Program-made: the position numbers and the translations under genes
NCBI GenBank assembly: GCA_003586115.2
Contig: QVOM02000101.1
Location: forward strand, 30,478,583-30,542,582
DNA from: Salvator merianae
Lineage: Eukaryota; Chordata; Lepidosauria; Squamata; Teiidae
Direction: 5' to 3'
DNA length: 64,000 bases
Part shown: one piece after another, positions 1 through 12,900 of the stretch
How positions within the stretch are numbered: the stretch's first letter is position 1
Layout of the letters: every line of letters starts with the position of its first letter
The notes under the pieces: model-generated
Databases searched by the model: none
Seen by the model: only the letters and a program-made list of their open reading frames with translations
Told to the model about the DNA's origin: nothing

Positions 1-1465
1 GAGACAGTAACATGGTCTGATATTTCCCATGGGAAAATGGGAAAAATTATGGGAAAAAATATTTCCCATATCCTTCACGACATGATAATTTGCTTAATAA
101 TTCACTTCTTTATGAATTTGTCTAATCTTCTTTTAAAACCATCCAAGCTAGTTGTCAAGATAACTTCTTTCATAGTTTAACAATCATAGTTTGATAATGT
201 CCCTTTTCCTGCTTCAATCTTCCTAAATTTAACTCTAGTGGATGACCCCAGATTCTAATAATTTGCAGAACAGTCAAAATATCCACTTCATCTAACAATA
301 CATAATAATATACTTACTATTATGTTGCACTGTAGGAATTATCCAAACTGAATCTAGTTGCTGCTGAATTTTGCAGCTTCAATGAGAATGTTTTGTGTTT
401 AGTTCTTGTTGTTGAGATCCATATTGTCTGTGTGTCGTGTGTGTGTCTGTCTTTTCCCTATATTTTCTATATATCTTTCTTATGTTGAAGCTAAGGGTCA
501 ATTCTTTATGGTCCTTGGGGTTTTGGATGACTTCCACTCTGCCTGGACAATAGAGGGATTAGATGAGACTTGACGAAATGTGAAATTAGATTTTCTTTGA
601 GTAGTTTCATTGTTTATCTTCTCTTTATTCTTCTGATTCAACCATTTAGTGATGTGGGCTTCTGTTTTGCACATCTTTTCCAGTTTGCAACAAGATTTTT
701 AAAGATGTGAAAACTAGTATTTAAAACACCCCATTAATTACTAAATCATTACAATTGGATTGGAATTTTATTTTCAGTCCATTTCCCTCCTTGTCATTCC
801 TACCATGATGTTTGCCTTTTCATATCTGTCACTTTATGAGTCAACATTTTCATCAGCCTATTGATAGTGACCCCAATATTTATTTCTTGGGCACTCACTT
901 CCAGTACTGATGCTGCCACCTAAGAGTTTCTGCTAAATGCACATTCTTTTCCACTTACTTATATGGAACTTCATTTGACATATGAAGAAAGCCAAGAGTT
1001 AAAAAGTACGAACTAATATCAAGACAGAATATTCTCTAATGTAAGAAATGTCTGTTATTCCTGTTCTGTGCTCCAGTTTCTTTGGCTAAGATTTTACTTG
1101 CTAGAAGACCCCAAAATAATCCAAAAATCCCTAATTTTGTATTCTTATCCCACCTTATACCTTGTAATCTCAGGGTTTGTTACAATTAGTTAAACACATT
1201 AAACATATAAACATACAAAATATTTGATATAGCCCCCCACCCCAAAAAAAAAGGTTGCAGGTTCAACTCCCTAATACAAGATGGTTCTGGTGTAGGTTGG
1301 CAGTTAGAGGGAGGGGCCAAACACTGTGAGCTTGAAGATGGTAGGAGCTCAAATTCCTTTCTCTTCCACTCCACAGGAAAAAAGAACAATGCAATTCTGA
1401 GATCGTTGATCCTCATCTCTGTGTAAATTACTCCATTCTGTTCCAGAAATACTTTCCCAAACTCT
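1..1465. other. Intergenic, no feature recognised
   Basis: AT-rich DNA without a credible coding frame. The longest frame (1186-1470, - strand, 94 codons) shows no family resemblance and runs into an AAAG microsatellite. I see no recognisable repeat in this stretch. Confidence 0.5.
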
Positions 1466-1468
1466 TGC

Positions 1469-1469
1469 A

Positions 1470-1517
<48 letters not shown>

Positions 1518-1519
1518 AA
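1469..1519. repeat. (AAAG)n microsatellite
   Basis: About 12 uninterrupted AAAG units. Flanking DNA to the right is A-rich. Confidence 0.95.
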
Positions 1520-4185
1520 TTGAAAAGAGAAAAATAAAAATAAAATAAAATATCAATACATAATTATAGTTATAAACCACAAATAGCTTCTGCAAGGTTC
1601 ATTTGCACCATGGTGTCCACACATCAAAGCAGTCCTCTGGAGGCATGGCCACAACAGCTGAAGTGCTTCCAAGGGCAAAAATCATGTCCAAGGGTTGTCC
1701 ACAGGAAGGCCACTTTAAGGTGCAGACTGTGGCGGGAGTGGTACATGCAGGACTTGGAACCCAATGTCATTTTACTGGACTCTGGAAACAACCTTCAGGG
1801 TTCTTTCCAGGTGTACCTCTGAGGGTAGGCTGGGTTAGGCAACCTCTTGCTGCCTCAGCTCCTTTGCCATTTATGGCCAGATTTGCATGGTTCAGGCCAA
1901 AGAATGTTATCCGCATCATATACCAAGACACACAGTGCACAAACTGTTTATGAGAACCCCTGACACATAGGCATCAGCAGTGCAATATAGCAAGTCTCAG
2001 CATAATCAAAAACATGAGCTAGCTTACAAGAATCAAAGCAGCATCTTCTACCTTAGAGTTTCAGCACTGCAAAATGCAAACTGGATTTCTGTGCAGCAGC
2101 AATGCATTTCTGTGACCAATTAGCTGATGTATAGGAATGCCATTTTATGGCAGTCCTGAGGCAGACAGGATAGCTGCTAATTTGAATCCAGTAAAAACAA
2201 TATTCTTCCATTCAAACTCTCTTGCATTATTCATAGCTGAAAAGTAACACAAGATTTACTGAGCAAAAAAAACAAAGTGTTTTACACAGCAATTTCAATA
2301 ATACATGCCTTGGTACTCAAAATTCTTCAGCAAGCCATTTCTTAGCAGATACATGGAAATTATTCAGCAAGGCCTGTCACTTAAATCTTATAAGATCCAT
2401 GTTTGGATTCAGTATTCTGCACTGCCAGTGACAGCTCTGCATTAGTTTCATTGCCAGCAGAGAGCATAGAGAAAGATAATTATATATTAAACATGTGGTT
2501 TCCATGCACCTTTGTTAATTAATCTTCAATGTTTATTGGTTGGATCTGAATTTTTCTTTTGTTTTTTTTTAAAATAGACTAGCAAGATGAAACTGCCTTT
2601 CTTCTGCTTTTTTTTTTTTTTTTTTAACTCAGTATATATATGAAAATACAGAAGATTTCAGAGAAGTTTCAAATTAGCAACCTGGACTGTGCACAGATGT
2701 AACATTTTCAAAGCAATTTTCCTTTCACCATGATCAGCCTCTAATCCTCCAGTGGTAGCCAAACATAATAAACATAGCATTGCTACCTGAAGAAATCCAA
2801 AATAGGAAACACGTGGTGATTTCGGAAAATGATATACTATCTGTGTCAGAACATTAATGGCGCTTAAATGGAAGACATTACAAGGCAAGTATATTGTCAA
2901 ATGACAATGCTTTTGCAAATGAACTCAAGAAGGAAATTCCACTCATAAGGAACCATTCCTTGTAATAAGAAACAGGTGATTTCAATAAAGTTGAAAACAG
3001 TGGTTAAGAGATATATAGAGAGAGAGCACCCTCATTTCCCTTTGAAATTATGAAGTACAAATAAAGGCTATGTCAACTTTGGAGTTCAAAATGCAAAAGT
3101 TTAAGCATGGTCTTCACAGCCACAATGTACCTGGGAATTCTTATCACTGACATAAAAGATTAGCTGTATATAAATCCTCTTCTGGAACCATTATTCTATT
3201 CAATTTTCCTTCAGGATAATTCTTCTAAATCACCCTTGTACTTGTTATGGATGAAAGGCTGGTTTGGTGAAATAAATCACAATTCAACATTCACCATGCT
3301 GTTTCTCATGTACTGCCCCCATCTAGTTCCAGTCTACTAGCTGGCACTAAGGAGAATCACTCCCAAAATGTCCTGCTTCATAAGCATGAATGCTGTTATC
3401 AGACACTAGGGGAAAATAAAAAATATCTGAAGGAGTTCAGGATTGGCTTCAAGATGGGATTATTCACACACCAGTCTGCCCCTCCCCCCTCCCCATAAAC
3501 ATTATGTGCTAGAAAATGTCAATGAAAGAAGGCTTGGGAACACAAGTGCCATACTGTTTCTGAGATAACAAAAGGGGTGGCTTGAGGTATGTCTGAACAC
3601 AGAGTTATATCATTCTGTCAGGATTCTTGCTATAAGCAGTACAAATGAACCTAGATATGCTGTTTGAAAGGACATGCAGGATTCATCTTAGTAGTATAGC
3701 TGGTACACCGTTTATTTTGGGTTTTCTGCTATTTCAGTTCCATGCCATCTGAAGATCAAAATTATTGGATCTCACCTGAAAAGGAGTACAGTGATTGTTA
3801 TGCATATACCCATGTAAATTGGGGAACAAAACACAATAGGGCTGGGCAAGAACATGTAGATTTTTTCCCCCTCCATTTTCAGACATCTGTATAGAACCAG
3901 AAAGCCAAAACTGGTATGAGTGGAATTTCTCCAAATGGAGAAATCCATTCAAATTAAAATCCACTCAGAAAATCCTGAAAAATCAGCTCTAAGTGGAGGA
4001 ACAATATGATTTTTCTTTCAACCAATGCCAATTCAGTTCCCAAAGCAGAGGTTAACCCAGATTGAAATGGGTCTAAATAATCAGTTTCTTCTAAGAATAC
4101 CTTCAGCTGCATGACCACCACCCTCTCCAAATCCTTGCCTAAAAGAGGATATTTACAGCTTAGTGATTGTTAGAACACAAGGAGG
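1520..4185. other. Intergenic, no gene recognised
   Basis: Includes homopolymer T tracts near 2610 and short GA runs at 3018. The frames at 1603-1953 (+), 2658-2918 (-) and 3734-3964 (-) have no recognisable domains and are probably chance. Some of this may be old repeat DNA that I cannot name. Confidence 0.4.
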
Positions 4186-4191
4186 GCCTTT

Positions 4192-4223
4192 TATTTTTAT
4201 TTATTTATTTATTTATTTATTTA
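4192..4223. repeat. (TTTA)n microsatellite
   Basis: Eight TTTA units after a T-rich lead-in. This type of tract often marks a LINE or SINE tail, but I cannot identify the parent element. Confidence 0.85.
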
Positions 4224-4439
4224 GGAGTGAATAAATCACCATCTCTTTCAAGGCTGGTGCACCATCCCATCACATAGTGAAAAAAATCCTACACCCTGCA
4301 CCCACCAACCATCTCTGCATAGCTTGTACTGATAAGCCAAGCCAGACAAGGGTCAATGGAGCATGTTATGGGTGAAACATCTACAAGCATCTTTTCCATA
4401 CAAACTGATTTTAAAAAGTGGAACTAATTGCACAAAACT

Positions 4440-5225
4440 AGACCAGACAGAGTCTTGGACCAGACAGAGCCACTAGACACTGTTGTAAAAGCAGCATTCA
4501 AGTGTTCATGAAGATTAATAATTTTATCCTCAAAGTACCTTGCAAATCTATTGCAGCAGGCTTTCAAGGGCTATAATACCAAGTTTAACAGAGCAGATGA
4601 CAGCAGCCCCTTCACCAACCTAGAAAGCTCTGCTGACTCGAGAATGGAAGTTGACCTTCCTTTGTAGCCTTTACTGCCATGCGATAGGCATGATTATGAG
4701 TCCTTGCCATGTTTGTGCTCCATGCATCAGAGAGGGTACTCAAGAGCAGTCATGTCAACAGCCATTGTATCTCCCTATTTCATATGTTCATGACATCTTT
4801 AACAGGATCATCTGCTCTGGCACCTGAAAATTCACCCAGATTGTTCTGGAATCCTTCAGAATCATAAGCGTCCAAGGATGGACCGTCTTAACATGTCCCC
4901 CACCCTTAAGATTGGAGAGTGTTATCATAAGAAACTTCATTGAATGATGGTCTGTTTAGGATTTTAGGATCTGAAGCAAAGATCAGGTTACGTTTATGGC
5001 CCAAGCTATGTGTAGGACCAAACACAAACTGAGGCATTTCCATAGTTGAAATAGAGGGCATGAAGTCTCAAGCTGGTCCTTTGAGAGTTTTCTCTACATG
5101 AATGTCAATGTTCCCTAGGATTAATGTCTTGCAATTCTCCAGCAACATACTGGAAAATACCACCACCAGCTCAGTCAGGAAGGCTATTGGGCAGCAAGAT
5201 CAGTGGTACACCAACAATCCACAAT
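4440..5225. mobile_element. Probable old interspersed repeat, class unknown
   Basis: Repeat-like sequence that I associate with dispersed squamate DNA, immediately left of the CR1 fragment. No reading frame survives. The boundary near 5225 is where CR1 reverse-transcriptase similarity begins. Class and orientation are not resolved. Confidence 0.3.
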
Positions 5226-6374
5226 CAGTCTCATTGTCAGATTCTCAGAGTGGCCAGTTCTCAGAGTGGAAAGAGGTGAGAAGTGGGGTCCTGCAAGGTT
5301 CAGCATTAGGACACATGCTTTTTAATTTATTCATAAATGAACTAGAACTAGGGGTAAGTACTGAATTAGCAAAGCTCGCTGATGACTCTAAATTGTTCAG
5401 GGTAGAAAAAAAAACTAAAAGTAATTGTAAAGAGTTCCAGAGGGATCTCATGATATTGGGTGAGTGGACAACAAACTGGCAAATGCACTTCCATCTTAGC
5501 AAGTGCAAAGTGATGTGCATTATGGAAAAAAAAAAAACCCAATTACACCTATAAATTGATAGAGTCCAAGCTTTCTGTGACAGACCAGAAAAAATAATCT
5601 TGGGGTTCTGGCTGACAGCTCAATTAAGGTATCAGCCCATTGTACAGTGTCAGTAAGAAAAGCAAAATCAGTGCTAGGGGTAATTAGAAAGGGAATAGAA
5701 AACAAATCATCAAGTGTTAAATCGTGCTTTTTTATATATCTGTGGTGAGATCACACTTGGAATATTGCATACGAGTCTGGTCACCTCACATCAGAAAGGA
5801 CATTGTGGAAGTGGAAAAGGTGCAGGAAAGGATAACCAAAATGATCACGGGGCTTCCTTACAAAATCAGAATGCAGTATCTTGGCCTTTTTGGCCTTGAA
5901 AGATGGTGTTTGAGAGGGGACCTGACTGAAATATATAAAACCATGCACAGGATGGAAAATGTGGATAGAGGAAAAAAAAAAACTCTTATACACCGCTAGG
6001 ATCAGAGGCCACTCAATGAAGCCAATGGGCAGGAGACTTAGGACTGATAAGGAGAAGGTTCCTTCCTTCCTTCCTTCCTTCCTTCCTTCCTTCCTTCCTT
6101 CCTTCCTTCCTTCCTTCCTTCCACAGATTCGTGGAGGTCAGGTGTATCAATGACTACTAGAATGGATGCCTAGATACTGCTTCCATGGTGGAGAGACCAG
6201 CAGAATGCCTCTTAAGGGCATCTGCAGGGTTTCAAGAGCAGATGAAGGTTTTGCTTTTATATTCTGCTCAAGAATGCCCAGAAGCAATTGGTGTGCCACT
6301 GTGTGAGACAGGATGCTAGACTAGATGGGCCATGGCCTGATCCAGCAGAGCTCCTCTTACATTCTTATGTGCTT
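5226..6374 (+). mobile_element. CR1 LINE, 5'-truncated 3' end
   Basis: The 5102-5554 frame carries the distal CR1 reverse transcriptase: a VLQGSALG-type motif, then ADDSKLF (the catalytic ADD box) and the following WQMHFHLSKCKVM block. Later pieces continue in shifted frames to ~5990. The 3' end has the CR1 tail wording (GACTAGATGGGCCATGGCC and CTTATGT) at ~6330-6372. It is closely related to the CR1 at 34149-35252. A TTCC microsatellite has expanded inside it at 6058-6122, and poly-A slips (5407, 5528, 5970) break the frame. Dead copy. Confidence 0.85.
6058..6122. repeat. (TTCC)n microsatellite inside CR1
   Basis: About 16 TTCC units replace the position where the sister CR1 copy at 34905 has only a short T/C-rich stretch. 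The tract therefore expanded after insertion or replaced internal sequence. Confidence 0.95.
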
Positions 6375-6399
6375 AGGCTTCTGATAGCACTGATTACAG

Positions 6400-7110
6400 T
6401 ATGCCTCTAGATGGGTGAAGAGGATTGGGAGGTCCTAATCCTACTATAAGGGAAATGCCAGACAGGACTGATTTGCTTTGTACCCTAAGACCTACTTTAT
6501 GCAGTTCTTCAGGATTTAATCTTATCTTTTATGCTTGACATCTAAATCAAATTATTGGGAGCAGTCATCAGGAAATTTGCAGTCAGGTGCTATCAGTTTG
6601 CCAGGGAGCAAACTGTCTGGAGGTAATAATGACCTAGGTGCAAACCAATCAGGTGAAGCTGACAAGTTCAGGAAGTAGCAGATGTTCTTGTCTTGAAGCC
6701 AAGCCAAGGTAAGATAAGAGACAAGCGACTAATTTGGTGGAATTTTGGGATTCATCTTTGTTATTTGAGGGTCAAGTGAAAACAATTGGCAGGAATATCT
6801 ACTTTAAGCTCTAGCTGATCTGTCAGTTTCAGCATCTTAAGGTCTGGGATAGCATGGCCAGAGTAGTCTATGCTCCAGTGAATTCTAGACTGGACTATTG
6901 CAGCAGTACACTTTATTTGATGTTGCCCTTAAAGATGGCTCAGATGCTGCAACTATTGGCTAGTCAAACGTTACATTGGCGACGCTCAACTGGAAAAAAA
7001 AAAAAAAAATCAGGTTATTAATAGTGTTTTATAAGACCCAAAGGACTGAGGTGCCAGCTATCTTAAGAACCACATCCAGAGAGACTGTCTTGTTCATGTT
7101 ACTCCCTCAG
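6400..7110 (+). mobile_element. Old L2 LINE fragment
   Basis: Broken frames resemble L2 reverse transcriptase: a region like the IYMKPLGEVIRRFG block near 6520-6600, and an SRLDYC-like block near 6880-6910 followed by the C-terminal segment to ~7080. Numerous stops and an A15 tract (6994) show age. Confidence 0.55.
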
Positions 7111-7847
7111 TAGTATGAATAGTAGGGATTCATGAGAGAACTGTTAGAATATGGATTCTATATTAGCCATAAGCTAATGCCAGTATTCTCTAGTCTTAAC
7201 AATTTCCTGTTTCCTGTACTATGGTTATTTTGTTTATGCTGAATGGAAAGTTACTGAAGAAGTCAACATCCAGCTTCATAGAATTGTTATGGCTAGTATG
7301 TTACAGATAACAGTATTTCCTATCCGTGAGAACCTTAGCTTGAGAGCTTATCTATTCAATAACAATATATTACAATAACAATGATGTGATGCTATATGAG
7401 TCCTTTATAGATGGATGCTATTATCCTTCCTTCCTTCCTTCATTATGAGCTGATTATTATGTGTGACTATGTGACAATGAATGCAACTCTTGTAACCATG
7501 TTTCCTGATTTTACTTTACTGAAGATATTCTAATACTGCTACCATAATGTGCAGTGCAACTGTATTTTATCCTACTTAGCTATTTTTACTATGGAACTAA
7601 GCAACAATAAAGACTGAGCTTTGTAGTCAACTCTGCTACTCACAGAGTTTATTTTTCTACTTCACGGGAACGACTCATCAGTCTTCCGCACAAAGAAATG
7701 CGCACTCTGACAAGAACCTCCTCTTTCATAGTCTCAGGTTATGAAATGACTCCCTTCTGAAGCTGTCAAGAACTGCTGCTTCAGTTCCCAGATCCATGTG
7801 TCAAGTTCATATCTGGCCTGTTGCTGTTGATCTTGAAATCTATGGCT
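7111..7847. other. Intergenic, no gene recognised
   Basis: AT-rich DNA with a short TTCC run (7425-7440). No credible coding frame. Part of it may be the tail of the preceding L2. Confidence 0.35.
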
Positions 7848-7855
7848 GTGGTAAG

Positions 7856-8178
7856 TAGGGATGTGCAAATTTCGATTCATATTCAAAAATTTGTTCAAAA
7901 TTTCATTTTCGCAAATTTTCGCATCGGAACTAAAATGACTTTTTTTGCATTTACAGTTTTTGAACGAAAGCAAAAAAAGCTGATTCTTTTGCGAAAAATG
8001 AAATTTGTCGAATTTTTGCAATTTTCGCTCCGTTTAAACCATGAAATGGCATTTTCAATGGAAAAACGAATGCAAAAAAATGCATTTTTGACAACAAAAT
8101 TTGCTGCCAAACCGAAAATAGATTTTCATTTGAAAACAAATTAAAAACTTTTTTTTTTTTTTTCTATGCACATCCCTA
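7856..8178. mobile_element. AT-rich MITE with GGGATGTGCA inverted ends, copy 1
   Basis: Begins TAGGGATGTGCA and ends TGCACATCCCTA, a 12-base inverted repeat with one or two mismatches. Its flanks GTGGTAAG (7848-7855) and GCGGTAAG (8179-8186) match at 7 of 8 bases, which suggests an 8-bp hAT-type target duplication. The interior is dominated by TTTTCGCAAA-like words and AAAATGCATTTTT. The four 60-107-codon frames across it are by-products of low complexity. Confidence 0.75.
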
Positions 8179-8186
8179 GCGGTAAG

Positions 8187-9878
8187 TTGTTTTTCAAGCT
8201 ATTTACTTACCAACCACCGTGGTACATGCTGCATTGTCTGTTCTAGTCAACTAGACCAGGAAATAAGCAGGATGAAGCAGAGTGAACCAATAGCCATTGA
8301 CATTACAGCTGCTCCATTCTAGCCTATTTATGGATGTTGCAAGCTGGGGAAGTTCTGTGGCATGCCTGGGAACAGTCCAAGAAGTAGGTTATTTCAACAT
8401 TCTGGGGAAATGTCATTGGGCTGGAGTGACACATGACTTTCTCTAGCTGATGACACCAGTTTGCATGGCAGCAGCTAGAACAGAACCCAGCCTGGGAATA
8501 CATGGGGGACAACTTCAAAGTGGTCTTTTTCTGGGGTTCTTTTGTGCATGGTTTTAACTAGCAGCACTTCAGAGGAGACACAAATGCAATCAGCAGGTTC
8601 TCTGGGAGGCTGTAGCTTCCAGGAAACACTACTGTGCAGACCCAGTGTTCTCAGTTCATAGCTGGTATGGTTTAAAATGATTGTGCAGATGTTGGTCCAG
8701 TGACTATAAGTCTCTGAGTCCCAAGCTTTTAGGCTTTACCATCAAACTAACTATTAATATAAGAGGGCCCTGTACTGACAATCCCTAGTTCTGAATCCTT
8801 GACCTGAATCCTTCTAGACTCTGCTTACTACCAGTCCAGATTCCTTGACTTTTGAAACATTAATTTCTGCCTTGCTTTTCCCTGTCTGTGATCTCTAGCC
8901 CTTCTGCCTTGTTCTCCATAGGGAGTTATCTTTGATTTTCCTTTGGATTCTTTAAAGTACTGTCTTTTTGCTCCTATGTTAGGTATAGTTATACCTGGGA
9001 TTTTCATCCTGGCTTTTGAACTCCCACAACTTTATTTTCAGGTTTATCCCCTGAAACACTTACTTCTGTGGATACTTACCCTCTGTTAACTTTTCCTTGC
9101 TCTTCACCAATTATTAACCCAACTCAGCATCCATCCCATCCCTCTGCCAGCTGGCTTGACCCTCTGCTTCAATCTCCAGTTACCACCTCCAAGTTGGTGC
9201 TGACAGTGGTACATCAAGCACCATCATTATGCAATAGACAGATTGCCAGAAAAAGAAAAGGAGAAAAAGAAAAGGGGAAAAAGAAAAATAATAACAAGTT
9301 TTAATCACTAAATCACAAAGTTAGAAGGAGCCATTTAGGCAGTGGAGTTGAGCTATATAATCAATACAGGAATTCAAACTACACTATGTCTCACCTATGG
9401 CCGTCCATGTTCCATTTGAACATATTCAGTGAGAAAAAAGTGCACTACCTCTAACTGCTTGTTGCTCTAGCTCCTTGAAATGTTCATACTATAAAATTAT
9501 ATTTTTCTGATAGATGACTAAAGTCTGCCTTCTTAAATATTGCCTATTCTGCATTCTGGTATGTGAAAGCTTAGATATTTGAAGAACACAATGGTATCTC
9601 CAATAATTCTTCTCAAACTTAAATATGACTAGTGATTTATCAATTTGCAATTATCAGCTCATATGATATTTCACTCAGTTCATCCCTACGGGACTTTCAG
9701 CTGTCCAATCACATAGGTTTTCCTTCTCTGAAGTTGCTCCAGTTTGTCTGAATCCTTAAATTGAAGTGTCCAGAAATGGGCATGGTATTTAAAGTCAGTT
9801 GTAACCAGTACTAAATAGAGTGAAACTGTTAGATTTGAAGGTTTTTTTGTTTTTTTTTTGGAAACAAACACTATCATA
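8187..9878. other. Intergenic, no gene recognised
   Basis: No recognised domain in any frame. A purine-rich low-complexity stretch (GAAAAAG repeats) lies at 9240-9295. Confidence 0.4.
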
Positions 9879-9880
9879 AT

Positions 9881-9882
9881 TT

Positions 9883-9974
<92 letters not shown>

Positions 9975-9990
9975 TTTCTTTCCTTCTTTC
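9881..9990. repeat. (TTTC)n-(TC)n compound microsatellite
   Basis: About 15 TTTC units pass into TC units at ~9944 and end in imperfect TTCC/TTTC near 9990. The all-pyrimidine + strand yields spurious serine/phenylalanine/leucine frames. Confidence 0.95.
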
Positions 9991-12900
9991 TTTTTCCTAT
10001 CTACATAACTGTGACAGTTGTCCCTACAGCAGTATTATTGCAAATGGTTTGTCTTCATTTATCATGTTTGTAACAATTGTGCATTTTCTTTTATATTTCA
10101 CGTTTGTATGCACATGAAATCAGTTTTGTTTCATAGGGATATAGCTTACCCCTGATTTTTTCTTAAGGAAGAAAACCAAACACGTTGTAATCCTAGTTTG
10201 CAAGCTGCAAGAGACACATGACAGCTTTTGTCCACATGACTCCAGCAAAGCTTTTGAGGCCATTTTTCAGAGTAGTAGCTTTCAATACAGATCATGAAAA
10301 CAAAACCTTGAAATGAATGAAAAATAGCCATCGGTTATGCATACTGATTTCCACCCCCTCTCAAATAGGAACGATGGATAACCTTTGTGCATGAAGCTGG
10401 AAGGGACTATGTGTCCTCAGGAGCTCATATAAACAGTATATATAAGAACAACATCTCTTGAGAAGGGTCACCCACAGTAGTTTAAAATCTGACATAATAA
10501 AGTCATACTAAAATGAGGTTTTGACAGCTTCTCAGAGGAAAAATAATCAAATGAGAAAAATTAAGAATTGTCCATACAACCAATAATCCTTTCCTATCCA
10601 CATAGGCTGTAGGAACACCCAACATATAAGAGGTTTTCAGGCAGTCCCTGATTCTGAGGGATCACACCCAAAAATGTCTTCCCAATTCTTCCCTGAGCTA
10701 TGCCCTCTCCATCTGATCTGATATTTGGATTATCCCAGTTTACAGACTGTTTCTACTCATTAGTTCATTTACATTTTCAAGGTATGATTGCATAAGAGGA
10801 ATATCAGGGGTAGTTATCATACTTTCCTGAGTGGGCAGAGGGAGGGTTTTCCTTTCCCTCTCTGGACAATGCCTGACCTTATGGCATCACCACCCACCTC
10901 CTTCTTTCTCTGTGTCACCACCTACCTCTTTTTCCCTTTTTCATTGCAGCTGAGAAAGAGGCAGAGACAGAAGGAGAGAGACAAAGGAATGTGTATATAC
11001 TTTGGGTGTGCAGTGCCTTTGTGATTTCTTCTACAGTTTCAATTCAGATTGAAAGGGGGATGGAGAGAAGGTCAGAAGTATCTCTTCTCCTATGTACATA
11101 TTAGTGTTTTTGTAAACATATTTTGGAAATGCACTGTGATGGTTTTTGGAGGTGATATTGGCTCCCGGTAACTTCTCCCCTCTGTTTCTTTCTTTTTCTT
11201 TTTCCTTCCTCCTCCTCTTGCCTCTGAGTTCTTCACATATGCAGATTTCCAGCTTTGCATATGCGGATTTCTGTGGTGTTTATCAACTCAGTTCAGTTAC
11301 TTATTATAGCCTGAGACCAACATACCTAAACAAAGTAAAATTAAAACAAGTATAATAAAAAGAAAACAAGTGCCAGTAAAATGATACAAATCTAAATGAC
11401 AACAGAATAGCAAACAAGACATAAAGTTGATGGGTGAAGTACCATTAATTTTTATGGATTACATTATCACCTATTAGATTTTTATGAAGTCTGGGAGCTA
11501 TATAGCAACATTTGCTCACTAGGGAAGTGAAAAAAACACTAAAAACCTTCATCTTCCAGTTATCACTTTACGTAAGAATTGGTAGATTGACCAGTGTATT
11601 CTCTGCAATAACTAGAAGCAACTCCTACTGTAACTCAAAATATAAGCAATATAATAGAATAATATGGGTCACTCTTTCAACCACACTATAATCACAAGGA
11701 TGAAGCTGATAAGGGAGATTATGCTATCTTTTTTTAAAGAGAGCTGAGAGAAGAGCATTAAATCAGGCTCTCATAAATGTCCAGTGACAATTAGAATGGA
11801 ACAATTAATATAAGTACTAAGGGCATGGGGGGACAGATTGCTCATAATTCTGAATAGCGTAGAGAATGAACTCGTACCTGTCTGTCTATATATGACTATG
11901 TTCACGAGCAGTGTGAAAAATACTTGAATTTCTGTGCACAAGGCAAGGATGCCAGATGGATAATCAGACTTGCTTGATGTCCTATGAAGCTTAGCCATGG
12001 GGGAAAGCAAAATCATTTAGTGTACTGAGTTCTAGGATTCTATGCCACGTGTCCTGCCAACCAATGTTGGGGGTTCATTTGGACTTGAGACAATAAGCAG
12101 ACAAAGTTTGGATAGAACAAGTTTCATTTCTGCCAAGATATAGCTTACAAGATAGTTTTAACTGGGGAAGGCAATAAAAGAACCTCTGGCTGATAAGAGG
12201 AAAGGGATAGCTTTGGTTAACTAAAAATAGCAACTTAGCTAGTCATAACATACATGCAACCTGCACTACCTCTGCTCTCAGGGACATTTGTAATGACAAC
12301 AAATAGATCTCTTAGCTACAATGCATGACTCCATCTGGACAGTCGGAACTGAGGTCTAACGTAGCCAATCTCAGGATCCCGTTTTATAGGTGGCCTGGGT
12401 CATTAATCCTACTCATTTACTCGCACACATTCATTTTCTCCTCTAGGATTTTTTTTTTTTTTAATGTTTTCCCCTAATCACTGTTCACTTCTCTACCATG
12501 TAGGAAGATGAGCCTCTCCCAGGGTGAAATGATAGGCTGGACCAGTTATGTCACCCACTTGCTCCCCATTAAGGAAAAAAAGAAATAAAGATATGCTATA
12601 TGCTAAAAGCAATTATGCAGCTACTCTTGCCTAAGGTTAGACAGGATTACACTATCCTGTCCATCCCAGGTGCACCAATCTAATACAGAAAATAAAGCAA
12701 TATTGATTCTTAAGAAGCATAATAAGAATATATAAAAACTGCAAATCTATGTGCATGTATTGAATACATATATCTCATGCCTTAGAATAAAGGGAACACA
12801 CAACAATTTCATCCTCCTCAGCAATTTTCTGATATGTCCCAACACTACACCTCACTTCCCAAGTATAGAAAAAGAAAAAAAAGTTAGTCAGCGTGTTGGT

